NCBI GenBank assembly: GCA_963846585.1
Contig: CAWJWO010000003.1
Location: forward strand, 1-64,000
Reading direction: 5' to 3'
DNA: 64,000 nucleotides
Source: JAAUTT01 sp963846585
GTDB lineage: Bacteria; Bacteroidota; Bacteroidia; Bacteroidales; JAAUTT01
Shown here piece by piece: positions 36,523-44,968 of the stretch (the first letter of the stretch is position 1; each line of letters begins with the position of its first letter). The notes beneath the pieces are model-generated. The model was given only the letters and a program-made list of their open reading frames with translations. It was not told the origin of the DNA and searched no databases. The position numbers were made by a program, and so were the translations under genes.

Positions 36523-36942
36523 TTATTCGCCAAAATATTCCACAAAATTATTTTCAGTCTCTTCTATTTTAACGCAATGCAATTCAACTCCCAACTTTTT
36601 TACATGAGGCAATAGTTGTTTCCAAATTGCAATGGCAAGGTTTTCAGATGAAGGGATAATTCCGTTCATGAAATCGACTTCTATATTAATGTTTTTATGA
36701 TCCAAAGGTTCAATTACATATTGATTAATTATTTTGCTGAGTGTTTTAAGGTTAACCGTGTAACCAATCTCAGAATCCACATTGCCCTTTACTGTTACAA
36801 AAAGTATATAATTGTGCCCGTGCCAATTGGGATTTGAGCATTTTCCATAAATTTGCATGTTTTCCTCATCGCTCCAACCGGGCCGAAACATCCTGTGGGC
36901 GGCATTGAATCTTTCACGGCGGGTTAGAAATACTTTATTCAT
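36523..36942 (-). CDS. queD: 6-carboxytetrahydropterin / 6-pyruvoyltetrahydropterin synthase family
   Basis: Acts on dihydroneopterin triphosphate, most likely towards queuosine. About 139 aa from the Met at 36942 (36951 is also possible). Zinc histidines are in AAHRMF and WHGHNY, and the catalytic Cys in YGKCSNPNWHGH. Bacterial members are usually QueD, but some make pterins for other uses, and no other queuosine gene is in the window. Confidence 0.85.
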   Translation of the reverse strand: MNKVFLTRRERFNAAHRMFRPGWSDEENMQIYGKCSNPNWHGHNYILFVTVKGNVDSEIGYTVNLKTLSKIINQYVIEPLDHKNINIEVDFMNGIIPSSENLAIAIWKQLLPHVKKLGVELHCVKIEETENNFVEYFGE

Positions 36943-37091
36943 GATTTTCAATTAGTTGTTTAATCAAAAGGAATTTCAAAAGTACAAATATTTCGATAAC
37001 GAAAATAATTTGATAATTTGAAAATTTGAAAATTTGAAAATAATTGGGACAAATTACTGATTATTAATGCAATGTTAAGGTTGAAAAATCA

Positions 37092-37099
37092 TATATTTG
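37092..37099 (+). promoter_or_regulatory. candidate -7 box upstream of rfaD
   Basis: TATATTTGC matches the Bacteroidota -7 consensus TAnnTTTG; a clear -33 TTTG is not seen. Within the 36952-37272 gap there are also a TTTGAAAA octad series near 37015-37040 and the heptad arrays at 37148-37245, but no gene. Confidence 0.4.
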
Positions 37100-37147
37100 C
37101 TTTTCCTTTGTTTCATATCGACTTTAATTATATTTTTACATTTATAA

Positions 37148-37245
37148 GGGATTAGTGGTTAGCAGCCAGGGATTAGGGAAAAGGATATTTACTAAAAACT
37201 AATAGTCTAATTACCTAAAACCTAAAACCTAAAGCCTAAACCCTA
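37148..37245. repeat. inverted 7-nt arrays upstream of rfaD
   Basis: Five GGGATTA/GTGGTTA/GCAGCCA heptads (37148-37182) face five AAACCTA/AAGCCTA/AACCCTA heptads (37211-37245). They lie in the presumed leader between the -7 box and the rfaD ATG. Confidence 0.75.
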
Positions 37246-37272
37246 ATATATTTCTAATTAATATATTTTATA

Positions 37273-38238
37273 ATGATTGTAGTAACAGGTTCAGCTGGGT
37301 TCATTGGTAGTTGCATGGTTGGAAAGTTAAATAGTGAAGGGTTTAAGGATGTTGTCCTGGTTGATGATTTTTCAGACCCTGAGAAGAATGGCAATTATCA
37401 GGATAAAATATATTCAAAGAAAATAGACAGACGGGAGTTTATACCGTGGATAAAAGAGAACCAAAGATTTATACAGATTATAATTCATCTGGGAGCACGC
37501 AGCGATACTACAGAGTTTGATATTTCAGTGTTGAACGAATTAAACCTTGAATATTCCAAACAAGTTTTTGATAAATGTGTAGAGTACGGAATTGGTATGA
37601 TTTATGCATCATCAGCATCTACATATGGTATGGGTGAATTTGGTTATATCGACAATCACGAAACGTCATTTAAATTAAAACCCTTAAATCCTTATGGAGT
37701 ATCGAAAAATGAATTTGATAAATGGGTGTTGAGCCAACCACGTACACCATATTTTTGGGTTGGATTAAAATTTTTTAATGTTTACGGTCCTAATGAATAT
37801 CATAAGAATCGAGGTGCATCAGTAATATTTCATTCTTATAACCAAATTAAGAGTACCGGAAAGATGAAACTTTTCAGGTCGCATAACCCAATGTACAAGG
37901 ACGGGGAACAGTTACGTGATTTTATTTATGTGAAGGATGTTGTTGATGTGATCTATTTCTTTATGAATCACCGTAAAAATTCAGGAATTTATAACCTGGG
38001 AACGGGCAAAGCCAGGACATTTCTCGACCTTACACGCAGTACATTTAAGGCAATGGATATGCGGGAGAATATAGAATTTATTGATACTCCGGTCGATATC
38101 CGCGACAAATACCAGTATTTTACTGAAGCTGACATGTCCAAATTGAAATCTGTTGGCTATTCCCGCCGGTTTACCACTCTTGAAGATGGGGTGGAGGATT
38201 ATGTGAAGAATTATCTTTCAATAAACGGATATTATTGA
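37273..38238 (+). CDS. rfaD: ADP-L-glycero-D-manno-heptose 6-epimerase
   Basis: Short-chain dehydrogenase-fold epimerase that makes the heptose for LPS inner core. 321 aa: NAD(P) motif TGSAGFIGS at residue 5, IHLGARSDTTE, catalytic YGVSK, and the family segment KFFNVYGPNEYHKNRGASVIFH. Indicates a Gram-negative LPS envelope. Single-gene unit. Confidence 0.92.
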   Translation: MIVVTGSAGFIGSCMVGKLNSEGFKDVVLVDDFSDPEKNGNYQDKIYSKKIDRREFIPWIKENQRFIQIIIHLGARSDTTEFDISVLNELNLEYSKQVFDKCVEYGIGMIYASSASTYGMGEFGYIDNHETSFKLKPLNPYGVSKNEFDKWVLSQPRTPYFWVGLKFFNVYGPNEYHKNRGASVIFHSYNQIKSTGKMKLFRSHNPMYKDGEQLRDFIYVKDVVDVIYFFMNHRKNSGIYNLGTGKARTFLDLTRSTFKAMDMRENIEFIDTPVDIRDKYQYFTEADMSKLKSVGYSRRFTTLEDGVEDYVKNYLSINGYY

Positions 38239-38291
38239 ATTTGTTAATAATTGTTAAAAATGGATATTCGGATAAAATAATCCGAAAATAA

Positions 38292-38323
38292 TTTGGAATA
38301 ATTCTATATAAGAATTATATTTG
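38292..38323 (+). promoter_or_regulatory. promoter of the superoxide dismutase gene
   Basis: TTTG at 38292-38295, a 20-nt spacer, then TATATTTG at 38316-38323 match the Bacteroidota -33/-7 consensus exactly. The leader is about 17 nt. Confidence 0.7.
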
Positions 38324-38345
38324 TACTAGAAAATAGGAATAGAAT

Positions 38346-38957
38346 ATGTCTTTTGAATTACCCAAATTAGCTTACGAATACAATGCTTTGGAGCCTTATA
38401 TTGATGCCATGACTATGGAAATTCACTATAGCAAACATCATGCTGCTTATTTAAATAATCTTAATAATGCTATAAAAGGAACTGAAAACGAAAAATTAAA
38501 TATTAATGAATTGTTGACAAATGTATCTAAATTTCCGGTAGCTGTTCGTAATAACGGGGGTGGATATTTTAATCATTGTTTATTCTGGACTGTAATGAAA
38601 CCAAATGGAGGAGGTAATCCTTCGGGAGATTTGCTTGATGCGCTGAATAAATATTTTGGTTCATTTGAAAAGTTTAAGGAAGCATTTTCTCAGGCTGCAG
38701 CTACAAGATTTGGTTCAGGCTGGGCATGGTTAATTTTAAATCAAAAAAAAGAATTGGTAATAGAATCAAGTCCAAATCAGGATAATCCATTAATGGATAT
38801 TGCAATAGTAAAAGGGACACCTGTTTTGGGTTTAGATGTTTGGGAACATGCATATTATTTAAAATATCAAAATAAAAGAAATGATTATATTTCAGCCTTT
38901 TGGAATGTAATTAATTGGGATGAAATTGGAAAGCGATTGAAATTAGCGATTCATTGA
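38346..38957 (+). CDS. Fe/Mn superoxide dismutase
   Basis: Dismutates superoxide, cytoplasmic (no signal peptide). 203 aa with metal ligands H27 (IHYSKHHAAY), H77 (GGGYFNHCLFW), D164 and H168 (LDVWEHAYYLKY). The sequence does not settle Fe versus Mn; many relatives in this phylum accept either. Monocistronic, with its own promoter and terminator. Confidence 0.95.
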   Translation: MSFELPKLAYEYNALEPYIDAMTMEIHYSKHHAAYLNNLNNAIKGTENEKLNINELLTNVSKFPVAVRNNGGGYFNHCLFWTVMKPNGGGNPSGDLLDALNKYFGSFEKFKEAFSQAAATRFGSGWAWLILNQKKELVIESSPNQDNPLMDIAIVKGTPVLGLDVWEHAYYLKYQNKRNDYISAFWNVINWDEIGKRLKLAIH

Positions 38958-38982
38958 TAGTTTGGATTTGTTGGTTAGAACT

Positions 38983-39013
38983 AAGGCCACGTCGTGATGA
39001 CATGGCCTTTTTT
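38983..39013 (+). terminator. Rho-independent terminator of the sod gene
   Basis: AAGGCCA (38983-38989) and TGGCCTT (39003-39009) form a GC-rich stem followed by a T-run, 26 bp after the stop codon. Confidence 0.75.
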
Positions 39014-39121
39014 ATTAATTTATTTTGCAAAATATTTGTTTAAAGTTAAATTAATGTTAAAAAATAATTAAACAATCAATTCAATAATTTCATAACTTTA
39101 TACACATTAAAATCAAAGACA

Positions 39122-39487
39122 ATGTATAAAGAAGAAAATAGTAATCTTTATAATTCGTTACGTGAAGAAATAATTAAATATTCTTTGTTGTTTTGCAGGA
39201 AAATTACAACTTTTGCAATGCTTGAGGAGCTGAGTGACCTTCATGCAAGTTTTTGTTACTCTGAACAAGAGTTATCAAAAGCCAACGATGATAAACTGAT
39301 AATTATATCCCATCACATCATTAATAAATTGAGAGAATTTGTTGATGATATGGCAGAATATGATGTTAATGACGATTCTTTGAACAATTTTTTTGAACTT
39401 ATTAAACGATTCCAATCAGTTATTCAAAAAGATACAACTGTTTCGCAAAAAATTGATTTTAATCATGCAAAATTGATTATTGATTAA
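39122..39487 (+). CDS. hypothetical 121-aa acidic helical protein
   Basis: No family recognised. The protein is acidic, mostly helical by composition, with no signal peptide or membrane segment, and has a CRKIT...HASFCY region with two cysteines near residues 25 and 44. A possible TAACTTTAT -7-like box lies about 30 bp before the ATG. It stands alone between sod and rpsP. Confidence 0.6.
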   Translation: MYKEENSNLYNSLREEIIKYSLLFCRKITTFAMLEELSDLHASFCYSEQELSKANDDKLIIISHHIINKLREFVDDMAEYDVNDDSLNNFFELIKRFQSVIQKDTTVSQKIDFNHAKLIID

Positions 39488-39552
39488 AAATGCAGTGAAG
39501 TTAACCTTCTAAATTTTTCCAGTTAATATTTTAAATGGCAAGAATAAAATTA

Positions 39553-39560
39553 TATATTTG
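39553..39560 (+). promoter_or_regulatory. -7 box of the rpsP-rimM operon
   Basis: TATATTTGC fits the TAnnTTTG consensus; the leader to the rpsP ATG would be about 40 nt. The -33 position reads TTTT rather than TTTG. Confidence 0.55.
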
Positions 39561-39603
39561 CACCCACAAATTTTAATTATTTTAATAAATAAAAACGTAA
39601 CGT

Positions 39604-40137
39604 ATGCCTGTAAAAATCAGATTGTCACGTCAAGGTAAAAAGGGATATGCATTTTACCACATTGTAGTAGCTGATAACAGGGCGCCACGGGATGGCAGAT
39701 ATATTGAACGTTTGGGTATATATAACCCAAATACTAATCCGGCAACTATTGAATTTGATTTTAATAGGGCTCTGGATTGGCTGCTTAAAGGTGCTCAACC
39801 AACAGATACTTGCAGATCCCTTTTATCAAAAAAAGGTGTCCTAATGAAAAAACATTTGATGGAAGGTGTTAAAAAGGGGGCATTTACTGAAGAAATAGCA
39901 GAACAAAAATTTAATTCCTGGACCGAAGAAAAAAATTCTAAAGTTGAATCAGTTAAAATAAAAGTGGTAAAGGATAAAGAAGCTGATAAACTAAAACGGC
40001 TTGAAGCAGAAACGAAAATAAAAGAGACAAAAGCACAGGCAATTGCGAAACGTCTTGCTGATGAAAAACTTGCTGATCAACCTGTTACGGAAGATGTACC
40101 GGGAGATATAGCGGGAGATGCTGCTGCCGCTGAATAA
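39604..40137 (+). CDS. rpsP: 30S ribosomal protein S16
   Basis: The first ~85 residues are standard S16 (MPVKIRLSRQGKKGYAFYHIVVADNRAPRDGRYIERLGIYNPNTNPATIE). A lysine/glutamate/alanine-rich C-terminal extension of about 90 residues, ending in an acidic AA-rich tail, makes it roughly twice the length of the E. coli protein; such extensions are common in this phylum. rimM follows after 17 bp. Confidence 0.95.
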   Translation: MPVKIRLSRQGKKGYAFYHIVVADNRAPRDGRYIERLGIYNPNTNPATIEFDFNRALDWLLKGAQPTDTCRSLLSKKGVLMKKHLMEGVKKGAFTEEIAEQKFNSWTEEKNSKVESVKIKVVKDKEADKLKRLEAETKIKETKAQAIAKRLADEKLADQPVTEDVPGDIAGDAAAAE

Positions 40138-40154
40138 TAAAATTATTAATATGA

Positions 40155-40670
40155 ATGGATAAATCCGGTTGCCGGCACATTGGTACTCTTATCAGATTAT
40201 ATGGGTATAAGGGTGAAATGGTGTTAGCATTGGTTACAGCCATTGGAATTGATATAGAAAAATGGGAATTGGTATTCATTGAAATAGATGGATTGCTGGT
40301 TCCTTTTTTTATTGATAAAATACTCATATCAGGCGAATTGACGGCTATTGTTGCATTTAATGGAATATCCGGTGAAACTAAGGCAAAAAAAATTCTGAAT
40401 TGCGAAGTATACCAATTAAAATCATTGGTACCGGAACCAGGCCTGGTAGATTCTGACAGGGTGAAAGGTTATAATGTAATTGATATAAATGCTGGTAATG
40501 TTGGAAAAATCGATAGCATTTTATATTATAACAAGAATCATTTATTAAGGATATTAAAAGGGGAAAAGGAAATCCTTATTCCTTGGGTTGAAAATATAAT
40601 TATTAATATCAATCATAAAAAGAAAGAAGTAATTATATCTGCTCCTGATGGCCTGCTTGATATTAATTAG
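40155..40670 (+). CDS. rimM: ribosome maturation factor RimM
   Basis: Assists assembly of the 30S head around S19. 171 aa: N-terminal RimM barrel (GTLIRLYGYKGEMVLAL) and C-terminal PRC-like barrel (VKGYNVIDINAGNVGKIDSI ... LIPWVENIIININHKKKEVII). Sits directly behind rpsP, as in many bacteria; trmD, often next, is not here. Confidence 0.9.
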   Translation: MDKSGCRHIGTLIRLYGYKGEMVLALVTAIGIDIEKWELVFIEIDGLLVPFFIDKILISGELTAIVAFNGISGETKAKKILNCEVYQLKSLVPEPGLVDSDRVKGYNVIDINAGNVGKIDSILYYNKNHLLRILKGEKEILIPWVENIIININHKKKEVIISAPDGLLDIN

Positions 40671-40785
40671 TTTATAAGGTTTATGAGGTTTATGAGGTTT
40701 ATGAGGTTTATGAAATTATTAATAACGAACAAACGAATAACAGAATAATATTACTAAGCACTATGCACTATGCACTATGCACTAT
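40670..40785. repeat. 9-nt tandem array and GCACTAT heptads after rimM
   Basis: Five GTTTATGAG-type nonads run 40670-40714, beginning in the last base of the rimM stop codon. Four exact GCACTAT heptads lie at 40758-40785, just before the tsaC stop at 40794. Confidence 0.85.
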
Positions 40786-40793
40786 ATACTATA

Positions 40794-41357
40794 TTATTCC
40801 CGGATTATTTCAATTTCACCCTTTAATCCCAATTTTATAACTGATGAAGGAAGTGACCTGTGAAGGTCGTCTTGTCGCCATTTTACGGCATAATCGACAT
40901 TATCTTTAATTTTCCGGGAAATATCATTGAAGATTGAAGGAGTTGCCATTCCACTTATGTTAGCAGAAGTTGATACTATAGGCCGGCCTAAAATTGAAAT
41001 TAATTTTTTGCAGAATTCATCATTTGTTACACGGATTCCAATTGTTCCATCAGTATTAATTAAGTTAGGTGCGAGGTTTTTTGCTGAAGGGTAAATAATT
41101 GTCATAGGACGGTTGTTTAATTCAATTAGTTGCCAGGCTATTTCTGGTATCTCTTTTATATAATTAGCAATCCGGCCGGGACTATCTATCAATAACAACA
41201 TGCTTTTAGTTTCTTCACGCTGTTTGAGTTTATAAATTTTAGATACTGCCATTTCATTTGTTGCATCACAACCGATACCCCAAACAGTATCAGTAGGATA
41301 TAGAATTATACCTCCTTCTTTCAGGACTTTAAGTGCGTTCTGTATATCTTCGGTCAT
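40794..41357 (-). CDS. tsaC: threonylcarbamoyl-AMP synthase (TsaC/Sua5/YciO family)
   Basis: Makes the threonylcarbamoyl-adenylate used for the t6A37 tRNA modification. 187 aa, the short TsaC form without the Sua5 C-terminal domain. Motifs: YPTDTVWGIGCDA, KIYKLKQREETKSM (binding K/R), IGIRV and IVSTSANISG. Related YciO proteins look similar, so function is likely but not certain. Confidence 0.85.
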   Translation of the reverse strand: MTEDIQNALKVLKEGGIILYPTDTVWGIGCDATNEMAVSKIYKLKQREETKSMLLLIDSPGRIANYIKEIPEIAWQLIELNNRPMTIIYPSAKNLAPNLINTDGTIGIRVTNDEFCKKLISILGRPIVSTSANISGMATPSIFNDISRKIKDNVDYAVKWRQDDLHRSLPSSVIKLGLKGEIEIIRE

Positions 41358-41378
41358 TTTGTTTTCAGTATTGAAATA

Positions 41379-41607
41379 GAATCAAGAATCAGAAACCAGG
41401 AACCAATATAAGGGGCTAGGGGTCAGGGACTAGTGAATTAAGATTCTAGATTTTAGATTTGTGATTTTAGATTTATATTATTATGCTATAACGCAATTTA
41501 ATAAATCTTAAATCTAGATTCTCAAATCTTGAATCTTAAATCTGTTTTCTGTCTTCTGTCCTCTGTCTTCCTTCTTTTATCTTTTATCTTTTATCTTTCA
41601 TCTGCAT
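41379..41607. repeat. longest 7-nt mosaic array pair
   Basis: Fourteen heptads in one register fill 41379-41476, passing GAATCAA, GAACCAA, GGCTAGG/GGTCAGG and GATTCTA/GATTTTA. After a 26-nt spacer, fifteen more in register fill 41503-41607, passing AAATCTT, TTTTCTG/TCTTCTG and TCTTTTA. The GATT and AATCT parts can pair. The array ends 3 bp before the dapF-like stop codon. Confidence 0.88.
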
Positions 41608-41610
41608 GTC

Positions 41611-42477
41611 TCACATCAACATTAAGTCTTGCACCAGCTCATTACTAAGCGTTCCTGATGCAATTTCTTTCGCTTCTCCTGTCATTTTGATATTCCAATA
41701 ATCATCGATGCTTATTTGCAATTTTCCACCCGGCATTTTAATAGTTAAATCGCGGTTGGTTAGTTTTTTCCTTACCATTACTGACGCGACTGCAGATGAA
41801 GAACTGCCTGATGCAAGGGTATATCCTGCCCCACGTTCCCAAATTAATATTTCTACTAAAGATGGAGATAATACCTTAGCAAATTGAACGTTGATACGAT
41901 TAGGAAACATTGGATGGTTTTCGATTAATGGTCCGTATTCCATTATCTCCTTTTCGTTCAGGTTATCCATTAAAATTGTACAATGCGGATTTCCAACTGA
42001 TAAGCAATGCATTAAAAATTCTTTATCCTTAATAGAAATTAATTCTCCAAAGCATTCTTTTTTATTAAAAATCACAGGTATATCTGAAGCTTTAAAAGTG
42101 GCTTTTCCCATGTCAACACGTATCATAAAAGCCTTTGAATTAATTTCCTCAATTATTTCTGATGAAACAATTCCCCCTAACGTTTCTATAGTGAAATATT
42201 TGTTCCCGGTAAAGCCATAATCGTGAAGATATTTAGAAAAAATTCTAATTCCATTTCCGCTTTTTTCAGCCTCCGAACCATCAGGGTTAAAAATCCGTAA
42301 TCCAAAATCAGATTTGGATGAAGCAACTTTTAAAAGGATCCCGTCAGATCCGATTCCATAATGAACATTGCAAATTTTTTGTATTGCTTGTTTAGTCAGT
42401 TTAAAATCAATTTCCTGTCCGTTAAATACAATATATTCATTGCCAAGACCTTGGGTTTTAACAAAAAAATTTTTCAT
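41611..42477 (-). CDS. DapF-family epimerase homologue with both catalytic Cys replaced by Ser
   Basis: 288 aa with full DapF fold signatures: GLGNEYIVF, RIFNPDGSEAEKSGNGIRIF, GNPHCTI, WERGAGYTLASGSSSS, MPGGKLQI. Diaminopimelate epimerase uses two cysteines as acid and base; here the first (Cys73 in E. coli, in CGNG) is S73 (codon AGC) and the second (in ACGTG/ACGSG) is S223 (codon TCA). Everything around them is kept. dapL, which supplies LL-diaminopimelate, is 6.4 kb away on the same strand. It may be a low-activity epimerase, an epimerase for another substrate, or a non-catalytic paralogue. Not labelled dapF for this reason. Confidence 0.8.
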   Translation of the reverse strand: MKNFFVKTQGLGNEYIVFNGQEIDFKLTKQAIQKICNVHYGIGSDGILLKVASSKSDFGLRIFNPDGSEAEKSGNGIRIFSKYLHDYGFTGNKYFTIETLGGIVSSEIIEEINSKAFMIRVDMGKATFKASDIPVIFNKKECFGELISIKDKEFLMHCLSVGNPHCTILMDNLNEKEIMEYGPLIENHPMFPNRINVQFAKVLSPSLVEILIWERGAGYTLASGSSSSAVASVMVRKKLTNRDLTIKMPGGKLQISIDDYWNIKMTGEAKEIASGTLSNELVQDLMLM

Positions 42478-42495
42478 CAGTTAATTGAGTTTTTC

Positions 42496-42523
42496 CACGT
42501 CTCACGTCTCATCTCTCACGTCA
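42496..42523. repeat. four CACGTCT-type heptads filling the gap
   Basis: CACGTCT, CACGTCT, CATCTCT and CACGTCA occupy 28 of the 49 bp between the dapF-like and sugar transferase genes. Confidence 0.75.
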
Positions 42524-42526
42524 CAT

Positions 42527-43942
42527 TTAAATGCCTCTTCTTTTCAGGATTATTAGAATTGTCCGAACTAATATTTGAAAATCAACATACAACGACATAT
42601 TTTCCATATACAGCAAATCATAACGCATCCGTCGTACCATTTCATCAATATTTTCAGCATAACCATATTTAACCTGGCCCCATGAAGTAACCCCCGGTTT
42701 TACCTGTAACAATCGTTTATAGTCAGGTGCTTTTACAATAATCTGATCCATATAAAATTTTCGTTCAGGTCTTGGGCCAACTAATGACATGTCTCCTTTT
42801 AAAACATTTATGAAATTTGGAATTTCATCTAACCGGGACCGTCGCATAAATCGTCCGACTTTTGTAATCCTGGGATCATTTTTTGAGGATAATCGTGGTC
42901 CGTTTGCTTCGGCATTTTTTATCATTGACCTGAATTTTAGAATTTTAAAAGACTTGCCAAATCGTCCGATACGTTCATGGCTATATATTACCGGACCAGC
43001 AGAAGTAAACCTTATAGCAATTATTAACGCGATACTAATTGGCAGAGTAATTATAAGTCCAAAAATTGCCCCTGTTATATCTAAAGTATTTTTTAATATC
43101 GACTGCCAATATGGAAGCAAATCTCTGGAAATTTGTATTAAAGGATATTGAAACAGAGATGCAATAGAGACTTTTCCTTTAATTATAGGATAAAGTTCTG
43201 TATTTATTTTTAATTCAACCCTTGAGCTGTTTAGTGATATTTTAATTTGCTTATAAATTTCTATATCAGTTTCATTTAAAATAATAATGACATCCTCAAT
43301 TTTGTAATCAATTATAATCTGATGAAGGTCATTTATTTCACCTAACTGAGACATACTTTTTTCATCCGTATTATTTGATGTGCTGTCAACCGGAACATAA
43401 CCTACAAACAGATGACTATGGCCCGGATATTTTTCGTCAAGTTCTGATTTCATTTGAAATATCCGGTTTACACGCCCAATCATAATTGTACGAAAGAATA
43501 TCTTTCCTCTGAATTTTAACCTCATTATGTGTGAAGTTAATCCTAACCTGGCCAAAAATGTCACACCTATATGGATAGCCAGGTATAAAAAAATCAAAGT
43601 GTAATTGCTATGAAATTTACCAAGGGAAACAAAAAATACAAGGATGAAAAATAAAAGACAAACTCCTACCAGTGATTGAATTATAGTATCCCGTAAATCC
43701 TCAAGAATGGTTTTTCTGAGTGGATTGTTATAATATCTTGAACAATAGTAAAGCAATAGCCATAATAATGGAATCAGGAGACTACTTACTAATAATGTAG
43801 AATGGTACCATTTGGGTATATGATACAATGATAAATGGCCCTCAATAAATGCTTTATGTAAAGCACAAAATATATGCCAGGCAATAAAAGCACTTATAAA
43901 ATCAAATGCAGGGTATAAATATTTAAATTTTTTAATTTCCAT
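42527..43942 (-). CDS. polyprenyl-phosphate sugar-1-phosphate transferase (WcaJ type)
   Basis: Starts exopolysaccharide or O-antigen repeat units by attaching a sugar phosphate to undecaprenyl phosphate. 471 aa: four N-terminal membrane spans (about 10-125), a CoA-binding-like soluble region (150-250), one membrane segment (KNTLDITGAIFGLIITLPISIALII, near 290), then the bacterial sugar-transferase domain (GPVIYSHERIGRFGKSFKILKFRSM ... RRSRLDEIPNFINVLKGDMSLVGPRPE). No polysaccharide cluster adjoins it. Confidence 0.9.
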   Translation of the reverse strand: MEIKKFKYLYPAFDFISAFIAWHIFCALHKAFIEGHLSLYHIPKWYHSTLLVSSLLIPLLWLLLYYCSRYYNNPLRKTILEDLRDTIIQSLVGVCLLFFILVFFVSLGKFHSNYTLIFLYLAIHIGVTFLARLGLTSHIMRLKFRGKIFFRTIMIGRVNRIFQMKSELDEKYPGHSHLFVGYVPVDSTSNNTDEKSMSQLGEINDLHQIIIDYKIEDVIIILNETDIEIYKQIKISLNSSRVELKINTELYPIIKGKVSIASLFQYPLIQISRDLLPYWQSILKNTLDITGAIFGLIITLPISIALIIAIRFTSAGPVIYSHERIGRFGKSFKILKFRSMIKNAEANGPRLSSKNDPRITKVGRFMRRSRLDEIPNFINVLKGDMSLVGPRPERKFYMDQIIVKAPDYKRLLQVKPGVTSWGQVKYGYAENIDEMVRRMRYDLLYMENMSLYVDFQILVRTILIILKRRGI

Positions 43943-44081
43943 TAAATAGTTTCCATGTAAATAACTAACATCCTATAATTATAATTATTGTTTACAGGCT
44001 TAAAAAAATTTTCAATAATATTTCTTAATTTTTATAAATTCATAATATTAATTTCACGGGCGTAAAAATAATGTGCAAATG

Positions 44082-44262
44082 ATGACTAATTACAAATGAC
44101 AAATTACAAATGAAAAGGGAGCCAGGAACCATCCTTCGACTACGCTCAGGAACCATCCTTCGACTACGCTCAGGAACCAAGAACCAGGAACCAAGACGAG
44201 GAAAATGTAACCTGTAGCTTATAACCTGTAACCTGTAACCTGCAACTAACAACTAGCAATTA
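44082..44262. repeat. mosaic array with 17-nt cassettes upstream of pcm
   Basis: Seven heptads in register (ATTACAA/ATGACAA, then GGGAGCC/AGGAACC) run 44082-44130. Two copies of the cassette TCCTTCGACTACGCTCA separated by GGAACCA follow, then GGAACCA/AGAACCA heptads, then eight heptads in register (GTAACCT to ACAACTA) at 44207-44262, ending 12 bp before the pcm start. The rest of the 43943-44274 gap is AT-rich without a gene. Confidence 0.85.
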
Positions 44263-44274
44263 AATTATATTAAA

Positions 44275-44925
44275 GTGAACATTCACGATTCATATCGTCA
44301 TAAAGGGCTTAGGCTAAAACTGATTGAAGAACTTAAATCTAAGGGTATAAATGATATTGACGTTCTACAGGCTATTAACAGGGTTCCACGTCACATTTTC
44401 ATGGAAAGCGGATTTATTGATTTTGCTTATAAAGATCAGGCCTTTCCTATTGGTGAGGGTCAAACTATTTCACAGCCTTATACTGTCGCGTTCCAAACCC
44501 AATTACTTGATATAAAGAGGCATGAAAAAATTTTAGAAATTGGTACAGGTTCAGGTTATCAATGTGCCGTACTTATGGAAATTGGTGCTGACGTTTATTC
44601 AGTAGAAAGGTTACATAAACTGTATATTAAGGCACAAACAACACTTATTAATTTAAAATACAAGCCTCATTTATTCTTTGGTGACGGGAATGATGGAATT
44701 CCGGCATTTGCTCCTTTTGATAAAATCCTAATAACTGCATCTAATACTGTAATTCCGGAAAAGGTGCTTCAGCAATTAAAAATTGGCGGTAAACTCGTTA
44801 TGCCGGTTGGGGATGTAAATATCCAAACAATGATCCTTGTTGAAAAATTGTCAGAAAATGAATTTGAGCAAACCGAACACGGATCATTTATTTTTGTTCC
44901 TTTACTTAACGGGAAAAGTTTTTAA
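44275..44925 (+). CDS. pcm: protein-L-isoaspartate O-methyltransferase
   Basis: Methylates isoaspartyl residues in damaged proteins for repair, using S-adenosylmethionine. 216 aa with family motifs AFPIGEGQTISQPYTVAFQ, LEIGTGSGYQCAVL (SAM site) and FFGDGNDGIP. The start is a GTG at 44275; no better ATG precedes the conserved HKGLRLKLIEEL segment. An MBL-fold gene follows after 43 bp. Confidence 0.92.
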   Translation: MNIHDSYRHKGLRLKLIEELKSKGINDIDVLQAINRVPRHIFMESGFIDFAYKDQAFPIGEGQTISQPYTVAFQTQLLDIKRHEKILEIGTGSGYQCAVLMEIGADVYSVERLHKLYIKAQTTLINLKYKPHLFFGDGNDGIPAFAPFDKILITASNTVIPEKVLQQLKIGGKLVMPVGDVNIQTMILVEKLSENEFEQTEHGSFIFVPLLNGKSF

Positions 44926-44968
44926 AATGAGCACGTTTTTTAAGCTCAAACATAGATTGAACTAAATT

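Noticed and set aside
41379..41607. Possible CRISPR array
   Set aside because: Units are 7 nt and directly adjacent; there are no 25-40 nt repeats with unique spacers and no cas genes.
44040..44252. Small minus-strand ORF with VPERSRRM repeats
   Set aside because: It is a translation of the cassette/heptad array, not a gene; the same applies to the plus-strand ORF at 35520-35735 and the minus-strand ORFs at 25970-26522 where they cross arrays.
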